Assembly: GCA_017407325.1 (NCBI GenBank)
Contig: JAFQWV010000005.1
Location: 62,001 to 126,000, forward strand
Direction of reading: 5' to 3'
DNA: 64,000 bases
Origin: Clostridia bacterium
GTDB taxonomy: Bacteria > Bacillota > Clostridia > Christensenellales > Borkfalkiaceae
The position numbers and the translations under genes were made by a program. Positions 37,525 through 46,504 of this stretch are shown here, piece by piece. Position 1 is the stretch's first letter. Every line of letters begins with the position of its first letter. Below the pieces are notes generated by a model, which saw nothing but the letters and a program-made list of their open reading frames with translations, ran no database searches and had not been told where the DNA came from.

Positions 37525-38016
37525 TTATCTTTTTGGGATTTCGCCTTCGGTTTTAAGGTCGAAATAATCGTTTTGGCGAAGGGCTTCGTACAAAGCGATT
37601 GCAACCGAGTTTGAAAGGTTTAGCGAGCGCGCGTCGGAAATCATTGGGATTCTAAGCGTGTGGTCGTAATATTTTTCTAAAAGCGGTTCAGGAAGACCTT
37701 TAGTTTCTTTTCCAAAAACCAAAAAGTCGCCGTCGGAAAATTTTGCATCTGAGTGGCGAAGTTTAGCCTTAGTTGAAAGAAAATAGAAATTACTTCCGTT
37801 ATAGTGTTTTTCCATAACTTCTTCGATACTGTCGTAATAATGAATTTCCGTTAAGTACCAATAATCAAGTCCAGCGCGCTTAAGATATTTATCGCTGGTA
37901 TCAAACCCGAGCGGACGGACAAGGTGTAAAACGCTTCCAGTTGCCGCGCAAGTTCTTACGATATTTCCCGTGTTTTGTGGAATTTCAGGTTCAACCAAAA
38001 CTATATTAAGTTTCAT
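37525..38016 (-). CDS. trmL: tRNA (cytidine/uridine-34 2'-O) methyltransferase
   Basis: 163 aa SPOUT protein, close to the 157 aa E. coli TrmL. Opening VLVEPEIPQNTGNIVRTCA, then LVFGKETKGLP and the knot motif IPM..ARSLNLSNSVAIALYEALRQ. Methylates the ribose at the wobble position of tRNA-Leu. Last gene of the spoVT-spoVB-yabN-dus run. Confidence 0.93.
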   Translation of the reverse strand: MKLNIVLVEPEIPQNTGNIVRTCAATGSVLHLVRPLGFDTSDKYLKRAGLDYWYLTEIHYYDSIEEVMEKHYNGSNFYFLSTKAKLRHSDAKFSDGDFLVFGKETKGLPEPLLEKYYDHTLRIPMISDARSLNLSNSVAIALYEALRQNDYFDLKTEGEIPKR

Positions 38017-38036
38017 AATTATCTCCTATCCGAATA

Positions 38037-38678
38037 CTATTTTTTAATCTCTCCACGAGTTTTTACCGTGTATTCGGTATATTTTCTTTTTGTACAAAGT
38101 AATGCGCTTGCGCATTTTTCGTTTGAATAAAAGCTAAGTTCGCCGTTGGGCGCGCACATAATAACGGTATCACCACAAAAATAGCAAATGGAAATACCGT
38201 ATAAAAAAGATAGTGATTGACATAGAAAATCAGCCCTAAACTTTAAAAAGTCGCCCGATAGCGCGATTATTGCGTCACATTCGCAGTCAGAGAAGCATTT
38301 TATAGCGTCGACGTTACAAATATCGTCGACCAAAACGCCAAACCTACCTTTATCGGTATTATAAATTTTATAGCCGTGCGAGACGGAAATTTTATCTGAA
38401 TTTTTAAAATTTGAATCGCTTATTCCTAAAATCTTTCCGTCGTACGAACACACCACCGACCTTCGCTTAAGTCCGTAGCTGTCGGTATCGACGCCAAAAA
38501 AACAAACTGCGCCAAGGGCTTTTGACGTCTTTGCCATATCGCTTAGCGTTTGGCTTTTTCCTGCAAGCTCGCTTTTAAAGCTTATCTCTGAAAAAGCCCC
38601 GAACCCAAAAAGCGCGATATCTACGTCGCCAACAAAATCTTTATTTTTACTAAATCCAACTTTAAGTTTATTTACCAT
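38037..38678 (-). CDS. degenerate nitrilase-like protein
   Basis: 213 aa, tentatively carbon-nitrogen hydrolase superfamily. The order of elements fits: IALFGFGAFSE (possible catalytic Glu region), RRSVVCSYDGKILGISDSNF (the strand turn and Lys region) and FGVLVDDICNVDAIK (region of the catalytic Cys). The protein is shorter than typical nitrilases (about 260-300 aa) and the Lys and Cys do not fall in clean consensus contexts, so activity is doubtful. Start has only a weak AAGG 3 nt upstream. Sits between dus and trmL. Confidence 0.5.
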   Translation of the reverse strand: MVNKLKVGFSKNKDFVGDVDIALFGFGAFSEISFKSELAGKSQTLSDMAKTSKALGAVCFFGVDTDSYGLKRRSVVCSYDGKILGISDSNFKNSDKISVSHGYKIYNTDKGRFGVLVDDICNVDAIKCFSDCECDAIIALSGDFLKFRADFLCQSLSFLYGISICYFCGDTVIMCAPNGELSFYSNEKCASALLCTKRKYTEYTVKTRGEIKK

Positions 38679-38712
38679 AGCCTTATATGGTATTCAAAAA
38701 GTTTATTTTTTG

Positions 38713-39657
38713 TTAGCCGAAATCAAGTTCGTTTAAAATTTCTTTAACTTCGCTAATCTTAGTTGCGCTAAAAATTCTAAGTTTTGCTTGCTTAGAATTT
38801 TTAAGTCCCGCTACGTAATAGGCAAGCTGTTTTCTTAAATACCTTACGGCAAATTCTTCGTCTATTTCTTGCAAAAGTAGGTCTATATGTCGAAAAACGA
38901 CCGTTTTTTTATCAATTTCAGAGTTAATATTCAAAATCTTCGAAAAAAGTAACGGATTAAAAAGCGCACCGCGAGCAAGCATAATTCCGTCAGCGCCAGT
39001 TTTTTCAATCAAATTATCTGCATCTTTTTTTGTAAACACACCACCGTTTGCGATAACGGGAATTTTTGCGTTTTGCTTTATGGTTTTTATAAGGTTATAA
39101 TCGACTTCACCGCTATAATAATCGTCGCGACATCTTCCGTGAACGGTAATAAGGCTTGCGCCGGCATCTTCTACCCTTTTGGCAAGTTCTATCGCAGTAT
39201 TTTGTCCCTTTTCTACACCCGATCGCATTTTTACGGTAATAATTTTACCGCTTTTCACGCACTCAGAAACGATTTTTTCAGCAAGGTCTAAATTATTTAA
39301 AAGCGCGCTACCTTCTCCGTTATTAAAAACCTTCGGAACGGGACAACCCATATTGATATCGACGATATCAAATTTTTCCAGGTCGTAACTTTCGCAAGCA
39401 GAGCGCATAATTTCAGGGTCTGAACCGAACAGTTGAACGGCAGGAATTTTTTCGAGCGTGGAAATTTTCAAAAGGTCTCGCGTTGCTTGATTGTTATATT
39501 TTAACCCTTTCGCACTTACCATTTCGGTAAAGGTAACACCTGCTCCAAGTTCTATACAAACTTGTCTGAACGCCCTATCAGTAAAGCCAGCAAGTGGAGC
39601 AAGAAAAAGGTTATTATCGGTCGTTAATCGACCTATTTTGAGACTTTTTATTTCCAT
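38713..39657 (-). CDS. dus: tRNA-dihydrouridine synthase
   Basis: 314 aa FMN-dependent TIM barrel. LAPLAGFTDRAFR at the N-terminus, catalytic Cys in INMGCPVPKVFNNGEGSALL, VKMRSGV, ITVHGRCRDDYYSG and PVIANGGVFTKKDA. Closest in style to DusB of Firmicutes. ATG 39657 preferred over a TTG three codons earlier because it follows the yabN stop (TAAAATG). Confidence 0.92.
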   Translation of the reverse strand: MEIKSLKIGRLTTDNNLFLAPLAGFTDRAFRQVCIELGAGVTFTEMVSAKGLKYNNQATRDLLKISTLEKIPAVQLFGSDPEIMRSACESYDLEKFDIVDINMGCPVPKVFNNGEGSALLNNLDLAEKIVSECVKSGKIITVKMRSGVEKGQNTAIELAKRVEDAGASLITVHGRCRDDYYSGEVDYNLIKTIKQNAKIPVIANGGVFTKKDADNLIEKTGADGIMLARGALFNPLLFSKILNINSEIDKKTVVFRHIDLLLQEIDEEFAVRYLRKQLAYYVAGLKNSKQAKLRIFSATKISEVKEILNELDFG

Positions 39658-39658
39658 T

Positions 39659-41011
39659 TTAGTCAATTAAACTTTCTACGTATTTTTCACAGTCGAAATC
39701 TTTTTCAGTTTTAGCAAATTCGCTTACGAAATTATCAACGGCAAAATACAAACTTTCTTCACCGTCAACGCCAAGCTTTTTCAAAATCAAACACGCTAAA
39801 AAGAGTAAACTTCCCGAATTTTTTACTACGTTTTCGCCCTTTTCAAGTTTTTCTAAAATTTCATTAATTGCATGTTTTATACTGCTAAATGTTGCGTCGA
39901 TTTTTTGATATTTTGAAACGCGTTTGATAGACTTTTGCGTTCTTAAAAGCGCAGGAAAACTTTTTGGAACGTCTAAAACGTAATCGCTAGGCGTAGAAAA
40001 ACCTTTTTCGATTTGCTTATTTTTATCCCAAACGTCTAAAGCGCCAGACGCGTTAGTTACTTTATCTTTTCCAAAAATATGCGAGTGACGGAAAATAAGC
40101 TTAGCACACTCGTCACTTAGCGCGTCAGTTTTTGAAAACGCACCACGTTCTTTTGCAAAAATTAAGTGAAACACAGCCTGAAGTATTACGTCGCCAATTT
40201 CTTCGCAAATTTTGTCGTCGTCAGATTGATCGATAGCGTCGGCAAGTTCATAGCACTCTTCAATAAGATTTTTTCTTATGCTTTCAGGCGTTTGCTCCCT
40301 ATCCCACGGACAACCGTTTGGCGCGCGCAAAAGCTCGACGATATCAAAAAGGTCGTCAAAATCAAAACGGGTTTTTTCAAGTAGTGGTATTTCGTCTACA
40401 ACGACAGCAGTTGAATAATCGTATGAAATAAACCTATCAAGCTCGTATAAGCTTATAAGTTTTGGCTGTTTATCGATATATAGCCACACTTTTTGCTCTT
40501 CACCGATAAATTCGGAAAGTTTAATTTTCCACTCGCTAGCAAGAACGAAATTGTCTAAATCGAATATAACGAGCGGAAAGGTAAAGCGCGAAAATTTATC
40601 TAAGTCATACGCTGAATACGCCGAAAAACTAGGGGAAGCGATACCGCAACGAGTTAGCGCGTACTTAGCCTTTGACACGCCTTCGCAAACGCACGCGTTT
40701 TTATGCTTTTTTAAAATAATCTTGCACGAGCTGTCTTCGCTTACCGCGCCGTCAACGAGATAGCAACAAGATTTTTCTTTTGATAAAGATAAAACTCTTT
40801 TTGCTAAGTTTTTTGAAAGAGTGTCAAAATTTCTCGATTTTCTATACTCGTCGTCTAAAGAAATATAGCTAATTCCTTGTTCTTTTAAAAACTTTACAGA
40901 CTCGGCAAGTTCCGTTCTTACGATAACGCACTCTGACGATTTGATTTTTTCAAATGCTGAAAACGATAAATCACCGCTATTTATACCTAATCCGATTAAA
41001 GTCAGTTCCAT
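39659..41011 (-). CDS. yabN: YabN-like tetrapyrrole methylase / MazG fusion
   Basis: 450 aa from ATG 41011 (AAAGGTTT upstream). Residues 1-190 are a tetrapyrrole-methylase-like domain starting ELTLIGLGINSGDL; residues about 205-440 are a MazG nucleotide pyrophosphohydrolase with LRAPNGCPWDREQTPES, the EE..E and EEIGD metal-binding motifs and FRHSHIFG. Hydrolyses (d)NTPs to monophosphates. Order spoVT-spoVB-yabN is the same as in Bacillus subtilis. Confidence 0.92.
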   Translation of the reverse strand: MELTLIGLGINSGDLSFSAFEKIKSSECVIVRTELAESVKFLKEQGISYISLDDEYRKSRNFDTLSKNLAKRVLSLSKEKSCCYLVDGAVSEDSSCKIILKKHKNACVCEGVSKAKYALTRCGIASPSFSAYSAYDLDKFSRFTFPLVIFDLDNFVLASEWKIKLSEFIGEEQKVWLYIDKQPKLISLYELDRFISYDYSTAVVVDEIPLLEKTRFDFDDLFDIVELLRAPNGCPWDREQTPESIRKNLIEECYELADAIDQSDDDKICEEIGDVILQAVFHLIFAKERGAFSKTDALSDECAKLIFRHSHIFGKDKVTNASGALDVWDKNKQIEKGFSTPSDYVLDVPKSFPALLRTQKSIKRVSKYQKIDATFSSIKHAINEILEKLEKGENVVKNSGSLLFLACLILKKLGVDGEESLYFAVDNFVSEFAKTEKDFDCEKYVESLID

Positions 41012-41012
41012 T

Positions 41013-42314
41013 TTAAACCTTTTGTGCGATTTTTTTATAAGAAACAAAATTTCTTACCTTTATAATATACAACAAATTGAAAATAGTCGCAACCAAAAAG
41101 CAAGTTATATCCGAAATTGCCAAGCCGTAAATTCCAAAACCTAGTTTTGGAACGAGCAAAATTACCGTCAAAATCTTTACCGCCACCCCAACGCCTAAAG
41201 ATAAAGGCGGAACAAATTGCGCGCCTACTGACACTAAAATAGAATTTAACGTTTGCAAAATTGACAGTAGCACTATTTGAATTGACGAAATTTTTAGTAA
41301 ATTTACCATAAGCGCGCTTTCTTTTTCGTTTAACTTTGAATAAAGAATATTAACCGCCGTTTTTGAAAAGAAAAAAACTGCTAACATTGAAAGCGCGCTA
41401 AGAAGTAACGTGTAAAGTATTAACTTCACCTTTAATTTATGATTTGATTTATTTTTTGCAATCTGTGGAATACCACTTACCGCTAAGCCGTAGCAAACCG
41501 CAACGGGAACGCCTATTAAAGATTCTACACCGCCAGAGTATATTCCGTACTGAGCAGTTGCAATTTCCGTTTCAAGTGGTAAAAGATTGATAACCAGAAA
41601 ACTGTCGACAGTTCTTGCAAGTGGAATTAATATACTCGAAAGCGCAATTGGAAAAACCGTTTTTACAATTTCGCTTAGCCTAATACCGTCACCGCTAGAT
41701 TTTATATTTTGTCTTTTATACCTTATATAAATATAACCGAGCGATAAAAACTCGCTTACGGTTACTGCCAGACAGCATATACTTGCAAGTAGCATAGCCG
41801 AGCCTTTTACAAAAGATAAAACGGTTAACGCGACGATAAGTTTAATAACCTGCTCAATAATCTGACTAAGCGTCGTCGGTAGCATATCAGATAACCCTTG
41901 AAAATATCCACGATAGCAAGATATAATAGACACTATAAATACCGACGGTGAAAGCGCGATAAAAGAAAGGAACGCATCGCTATTTCCTTGTAGCCTAGAT
42001 ATTGGTTTACACAGTAAAAGCATAAACAAAGTTCCGACAAATCCTATTAAAGAAAAGCATTTAATCGACTTATATAAAACCTTTTTCGGATTTTTACCTT
42101 CTGCAATAAGCTTTGAAAGCGCGTTTGGAACGCCCGTTGACGAAAAGGTCAGCAAGATAGAATAAAAGGGAAATACCATCTGATAAATCCCTAATGCACT
42201 TGGCCCTATTAAGTTCGTTAAAGGCACGCGGTAAAAAGCCCCGATAAGTTTCACAAAAACCGAACCTACCGACAAAATAAGCGCGCCTTTTAAAAGAGTT
42301 TTTTCTTCTTTCAT
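41013..42314 (-). CDS. spoVB: SpoVB-type polysaccharide/lipid II flippase
   Basis: 433 aa MOP/MATE superfamily membrane protein with about 14 segments. KGALILSVGSVFVKLIGAFYR at the N-terminus and GPSALGIYQMVFPFY are typical of SpoVB/YabM. In spore formers it is needed for spore cortex peptidoglycan. ATG 42314 overlaps the spoVT stop by 4 nt (ATGA), so the two are coupled; an upstream start would overlap spoVT further. Contains one TAATCGACTTAT at 42062. Confidence 0.9.
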   Translation of the reverse strand: MKEEKTLLKGALILSVGSVFVKLIGAFYRVPLTNLIGPSALGIYQMVFPFYSILLTFSSTGVPNALSKLIAEGKNPKKVLYKSIKCFSLIGFVGTLFMLLLCKPISRLQGNSDAFLSFIALSPSVFIVSIISCYRGYFQGLSDMLPTTLSQIIEQVIKLIVALTVLSFVKGSAMLLASICCLAVTVSEFLSLGYIYIRYKRQNIKSSGDGIRLSEIVKTVFPIALSSILIPLARTVDSFLVINLLPLETEIATAQYGIYSGGVESLIGVPVAVCYGLAVSGIPQIAKNKSNHKLKVKLILYTLLLSALSMLAVFFFSKTAVNILYSKLNEKESALMVNLLKISSIQIVLLSILQTLNSILVSVGAQFVPPLSLGVGVAVKILTVILLVPKLGFGIYGLAISDITCFLVATIFNLLYIIKVRNFVSYKKIAQKV

Positions 42315-42850
42315 GAAAATTGTCTTTGTAAAAAATCTTCGCAGAATTTGCAAACCGAAACGTCTTCTTGAGTGATTTTATCGTTTTTAGAAAGAAGCAC
42401 GATAGCACCTAGCGCATCGCCTTGACAAAGAATTGGAACGATTAATTCTGACGTAAAGCCACTTGGATCAAAATCGGTAATCGCCGTTAAGCTGTCCCCG
42501 TCTTGCGAGCAATTTTTAACGGTTTTTCTCATAAGGATTGTCTTTTCAAGTTCGAGTGATATCCTTTTTTTATCAAAATCTTTACAGCTTTGCCCTTTCG
42601 AGTATAAAACTTCGTCCATATCGCAAATCAACACCGTTTTCCCCGTTTGAAGATTAATAGCTTCGCACAAGTCTTTTGAAAAACTTTCTAAACTGTTAAT
42701 CGGCGAATATTTTTTAAGCAAAAGTTCACCGCTGTCGGTATAAATCTCAAGTGGATCGCCAACGCGAAGGCGTAAAGTCTTTCTTATTTCTTTTGGAATA
42801 ACGACTCTTCCGAGTTCGTCAATTCTTCTTACAATTCCTGTTGCTTTCAT
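42311..42850 (-). CDS. spoVT: stage V sporulation protein T (transcription factor)
   Basis: 179 aa. N-terminal swapped-hairpin AbrB DNA-binding domain (KATGIVRRIDELGRVVIPKE, LRVGDPLEIYTDSGE) followed by a GAF-like C-terminal domain, the SpoVT arrangement. Modulates late forespore sigma-G genes. AAAAGGAG upstream. Heads a six-gene run. Confidence 0.93.
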   Translation of the reverse strand: MKATGIVRRIDELGRVVIPKEIRKTLRLRVGDPLEIYTDSGELLLKKYSPINSLESFSKDLCEAINLQTGKTVLICDMDEVLYSKGQSCKDFDKKRISLELEKTILMRKTVKNCSQDGDSLTAITDFDPSGFTSELIVPILCQGDALGAIVLLSKNDKITQEDVSVCKFCEDFLQRQFS

Positions 42851-42918
42851 AATTTTCTCCTTTTTAAGTAGTATTTTAATCTTTTGGGAAAATTATGTAA
42901 AATTTACAAAAAAGCAAC

Positions 42919-42947
42919 TTGAAGTATTGATATTTTTTTGCTATACT
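42919..42947 (+). promoter_or_regulatory. promoter for the XRE/zinc-ribbon regulator
   Basis: TTGAAG (42919-42924), 17-nt spacer, TATACT (42942-42947). It would give a leader of about 115 nt. Confidence 0.5.
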
Positions 42948-42979
42948 AAACTCAACTAATAATAATCGAGATTTTCACT

Positions 42980-43018
42980 CTACTAATGGTTTACTGCTCC
43001 TCACTAAACCAACGGTAG
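42980..43018. promoter_or_regulatory. interrupted palindrome in the regulator leader
   Basis: CTACTAATGGTTTA (42980-42993) and TAAACCAACGGTAG (43005-43018) pair at 11 of 14 positions around an 11-nt centre. Between promoter and start, so a candidate autoregulatory operator or RNA hairpin. Confidence 0.45.
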
Positions 43019-43068
43019 GTGTACTTTATTTGAAAAAGTGGTTATACTGTATTAGAAGGAGGTAGCCT

Positions 43069-43674
43069 ATGAATCAAATAAAAATAGGGAAATTTATTGC
43101 CGAGTGCAGAAGAAACAAAAATTTAACTCAGTTGCAGTTGGCGGAAAAACTGAATATCACCGACAAGGCGGTGTCAAAGTGGGAAAGAGGCATAGCGTTG
43201 CCCGATACTTCCATTATGCTTGAACTTTGTGATATTCTAAGCATCAATGTAAACGAATTATTAAGAGGAGAAAAAAGTATGCAAAACGACAAACAAACAA
43301 ATGAACAACTTTTGCTTGATATGGCAAAAGAATTAGAACTTAAAAACAAAACCGTTTGGAAATCAATGTGGGTAATTATGATTGTAAGTATGATTGCCAT
43401 GTTTGCAGGTATACTTATCGCCGCATTTATGATGCCCGAAGGAGTTTGGCAAGTCTTAACAATTCTTGGGCTTTGCATCGTATTTTTAATACCGTGTTTC
43501 TATGCGTTAAAACTTGAAGTAAGCGTAGGTGCTTACAAGTGCAAAAATTGCGGTTACGAAATTGTGCCTACTTATTCAGAAGCACTTCGAGCAATGCATA
43601 GTGGAACTACCCGTTACTTAAAGTGTCCTAATTGCCAAAAACGCACTTGGTGCAAAAAAGTATTAAAGAAGTGA
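43069..43674 (+). CDS. XRE-type membrane-linked regulator with zinc ribbon
   Basis: 201 aa. Residues 1-65 are a helix-turn-helix (LTQLQLAEKLNITDKAVSKW), residues about 98-148 hold two hydrophobic segments, and the C-terminus is a zinc ribbon with CKNCG and CPNC. This layout is common in Clostridia, where the protein senses something at the membrane or through the ribbon; no ligand is known to me. Strong GAAGGAGG ribosome binding site. The gene is isolated between spoVT and adhE. Confidence 0.82.
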   Translation: MNQIKIGKFIAECRRNKNLTQLQLAEKLNITDKAVSKWERGIALPDTSIMLELCDILSINVNELLRGEKSMQNDKQTNEQLLLDMAKELELKNKTVWKSMWVIMIVSMIAMFAGILIAAFMMPEGVWQVLTILGLCIVFLIPCFYALKLEVSVGAYKCKNCGYEIVPTYSEALRAMHSGTTRYLKCPNCQKRTWCKKVLKK

Positions 43675-43679
43675 TTGCA

Positions 43680-43719
43680 AACTATTAAAAACCGCGCTAT
43701 AGCGCGGTTTTTAATAGTT
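43680..43719. terminator. bidirectional terminator, perfect 40-bp palindrome
   Basis: 20 + 20 bp perfect inverted repeat with no loop bases (centre CTATAG), arms ending in A5/T5 runs, between the XRE gene and the convergent adhE. Confidence 0.85.
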
Positions 43720-43720
43720 T

Positions 43721-46318
43721 TTAGACTTTTTTGTTCGTTCCGTAATAAGCGTTTAGATACATCTGCTTTATTTCGCTAAGAAGCGGATAGCGCGGATTTG
43801 CGCCAGTGCATTGGTCGTCGAAGGCAAGTAGCGTCATTTCGTCTAACTTTTCTAAAAACGCCTTTTCGTCGGGAACGTAGTCGGAAATTTTTTCTTTTAT
43901 ATCTATCTTTTTCTTAAGGTCGTTTATATGCTTGATTAAACTTTCAAGTTTTTCTTCGTCGCTATCTCCACCTAGCCCAAGTTCGGTTGCAATAAGCGCG
44001 TACTTTTTAAGAGTATTAGGATATTGATACTGAGAAAAAGTCCCCATTTTAGCGGGAATTTCTTCTGCGTTAAAGCGAATAACCTGCTCGATTAAAAGTG
44101 CGTTCGCTAAGCCGTGCGGAAGATTGAAAAATGCACCGAGCTTGTGCGCCATAGAGTGACAAACACCTAAAAATGCGTTCGCAAAAGAAACACCTGCCAT
44201 ACTCGCTGCATTTGCCATTTTTTCGCGCGAAATCTCGTCAGAGCCATTTTGGTATGCACGCGGTAAATGCTCGAATATTATTTTTAACGCTTGAAGCGCA
44301 AGTCCGTCTGTAAAATCGGTTGCAAGCATTGAAACGAGCGCTTCGAGAGAGTGAATAAGCGCATCAATTCCAGATGCCATTGTCAAGCTTTTTGGAGAAG
44401 TTAAATGAAAATTAGAATCTACTATTGCCATATTAGGCATAAGCTCATAGTCGGCAAGTGGATATTTAACGCCCGTTTTTTCGTCGGTGATAACGGCAAA
44501 CGGCGTAACCTCCGAGCCAGAGCCTGCGCTTGTCGGAATAGCAATAAAATAGGCTTTTTTACCCATTTTATTAAACGTATAAACGCGCTTTCTTATATCC
44601 ATAAACCTTAGCGCCATATCGGAAAAATCTGCGCTTGGGTTTTCGTAAAGCACCCACATAATTTTTGCCGCGTCCATAGCAGAGCCACCACCGAAAGCAA
44701 TAATACAGTCTGGAGAAAACGCGGTCATTTCTTTTGCGCCAAGTCGCGCACTTTTTAGCGTTGGATCTGGTTCAACTTCATAAAAAACTGTATATTCTAT
44801 ATCTAACGATATAAGCTTTTCGGTAATCGGTTTAAGGTATCCGTTTTTAAATAAGTGGCTATCCGTGACGATAAACGCGCGTTTTTTGCCTAAAACTTGA
44901 CTTAGCTCGTCAAGAGCAAACGATAGACAGCCTTTTTTAAGATAGACTTTTTCAGGAGTCCTTAGCCACAACATATTTTCGCGCCTTAAAGCAACCGTTT
45001 TAATATTTAACAAATGTTTTACCCCCACGTTATCGCTTACTGAATTTCCACCCCACGAACCGCAACCAAGCGTTAGACTTGGCGCAAGTTTAAAGTTATA
45101 CAAATCCCCTATTCCACCTTGCGCGCTCGGAGTGTTTACGAGTATTCTTGACGTTTTCATTTTCTCAGAAAAAGCAGATATTTTCTCCTTTTCGTTTTCG
45201 TCTATATAAATTGACGAAGTGTGACCTAAGCCGCCGAACAAAACCAAGCTTTCCGCAAGAGAAAAAGCGTCGAAAATATCGTCTGCTTTATACATTGCTA
45301 AAATCGGAGAAAGTTTCTCGTAAGAAAAAGGCTCAATCTCGCCAACTTTATCAACTTCGCCTATTAAAATTTTAGTGTTTTTTGGAACTTTAATATCGGC
45401 AAGTTTAGCAATATCGACTGCCGATTGCCCGACTATTTTAGAATTTAACGAACCGTTATCAAGAATTATTTTTCTAACTTTTTCAACTTCGTCACCCTTT
45501 AAAAAATAGCAACCACGCTTTAAAAATTCGTCTTTAACCGTGTTATAGACCGATTTATCGACGATAACCGACTGTTCTGACGAGCAAATTAGCCCGTTGT
45601 CGAAAGTTTTCGAGTGGATAATAGAATTTACCGCAAGAACCAAATTTGCCGACTTATCAATAACGGCAGGAACGTTTCCAGCGCCTACGCCGATAGCAGG
45701 CTTTCCGCTTGAGTACGCCGACTTTACCATGCCAGCTCCACCTGTTGCAAGTATCATATCTGCTTGTTTCATAAGCTCGTTACTAAGTTCAAGCGTTGGT
45801 TCATCTATCCAAGAAATGATACCTTTTGGCGCGCCAGCTTTTACCGCGCTTTCGAGCAAAAGTTTTGCCGTTTTTATAGTTGACTCTTTTGCGCGTGGAT
45901 GTGGACTTAGGATTATCGCGTTTCGCGTTTTTAGACAGATTAAAATTTTAAAAATCGTAGTAGACGTTGGATTCGTGGTAGGTATAATTCCAGCAACTAC
46001 GCCTAACGGCTCGGCAATTTTTTGGATACCGGAAGATAAATCTTCTTCGATAACTCCACAAGTTTTTACGTTTTTGTAAGCGTTGTAGATATATTCTGAT
46101 GCGTAGTGATTTTTAATAACCTTGTCTTCAAAAACGCCCATACCCGTCTCGTCAACGGCAAGGCGCGCAAGTTCTAATCTGTGATTTATCGCGCAAGTTG
46201 CTACCGCGTGGAAAATTTTATCTACCTTATCTTGCGAAAAAGTCGAAAATTTTAATTGCGCGTTGCGAACGGATTTTACCATTTTTTCAATTTCACTTAC
46301 TGCGTTTTTTATACTCAT
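43721..46318 (-). CDS. adhE: bifunctional acetaldehyde-CoA / alcohol dehydrogenase
   Basis: 865 aa. Residues 1-440 are the aldehyde dehydrogenase with its catalytic Cys in NGLICSSEQSV; residues about 455-865 are the iron-dependent alcohol dehydrogenase with AFGGGSAMDAAK and the metal motif CHSMAHKLGAFFNLPHG. Reduces acetyl-CoA to ethanol, regenerating NAD+ in fermentation; forms spirosomes in relatives. Typically under the redox repressor Rex, but no full Rex box was found upstream. AAAGGGG ribosome binding site. Confidence 0.96.
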   Translation of the reverse strand: MSIKNAVSEIEKMVKSVRNAQLKFSTFSQDKVDKIFHAVATCAINHRLELARLAVDETGMGVFEDKVIKNHYASEYIYNAYKNVKTCGVIEEDLSSGIQKIAEPLGVVAGIIPTTNPTSTTIFKILICLKTRNAIILSPHPRAKESTIKTAKLLLESAVKAGAPKGIISWIDEPTLELSNELMKQADMILATGGAGMVKSAYSSGKPAIGVGAGNVPAVIDKSANLVLAVNSIIHSKTFDNGLICSSEQSVIVDKSVYNTVKDEFLKRGCYFLKGDEVEKVRKIILDNGSLNSKIVGQSAVDIAKLADIKVPKNTKILIGEVDKVGEIEPFSYEKLSPILAMYKADDIFDAFSLAESLVLFGGLGHTSSIYIDENEKEKISAFSEKMKTSRILVNTPSAQGGIGDLYNFKLAPSLTLGCGSWGGNSVSDNVGVKHLLNIKTVALRRENMLWLRTPEKVYLKKGCLSFALDELSQVLGKKRAFIVTDSHLFKNGYLKPITEKLISLDIEYTVFYEVEPDPTLKSARLGAKEMTAFSPDCIIAFGGGSAMDAAKIMWVLYENPSADFSDMALRFMDIRKRVYTFNKMGKKAYFIAIPTSAGSGSEVTPFAVITDEKTGVKYPLADYELMPNMAIVDSNFHLTSPKSLTMASGIDALIHSLEALVSMLATDFTDGLALQALKIIFEHLPRAYQNGSDEISREKMANAASMAGVSFANAFLGVCHSMAHKLGAFFNLPHGLANALLIEQVIRFNAEEIPAKMGTFSQYQYPNTLKKYALIATELGLGGDSDEEKLESLIKHINDLKKKIDIKEKISDYVPDEKAFLEKLDEMTLLAFDDQCTGANPRYPLLSEIKQMYLNAYYGTNKKV

Positions 46319-46382
46319 ACCCCTTTCCTTTTCATTTTTAACAAAATTTCGTTTATTTAAAATTATTGCCTTTACCTTGTTT

Positions 46383-46412
46383 ATTATACTAAATTTTACC
46401 TTAAAAAAACAA
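46383..46412 (-). promoter_or_regulatory. promoter for adhE
   Basis: Minus-strand TTGTTT (46407-46412), 18-nt spacer, TATAAT (46383-46388), giving a leader of about 60 nt. Confidence 0.5.
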
Positions 46413-46504
46413 ATAAAAAAATTAAAAATTTGATAAAATATATATACAAAACAAAAAAATCGTGGTATACTATATGAAAAATAATACTTTAGTAGGTATT
46501 TAAA

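Noticed and set aside
46319..46504. Rex operator before adhE
   Set aside because: Only a TTGTTAA half-site was found, without the matching half at the right spacing.
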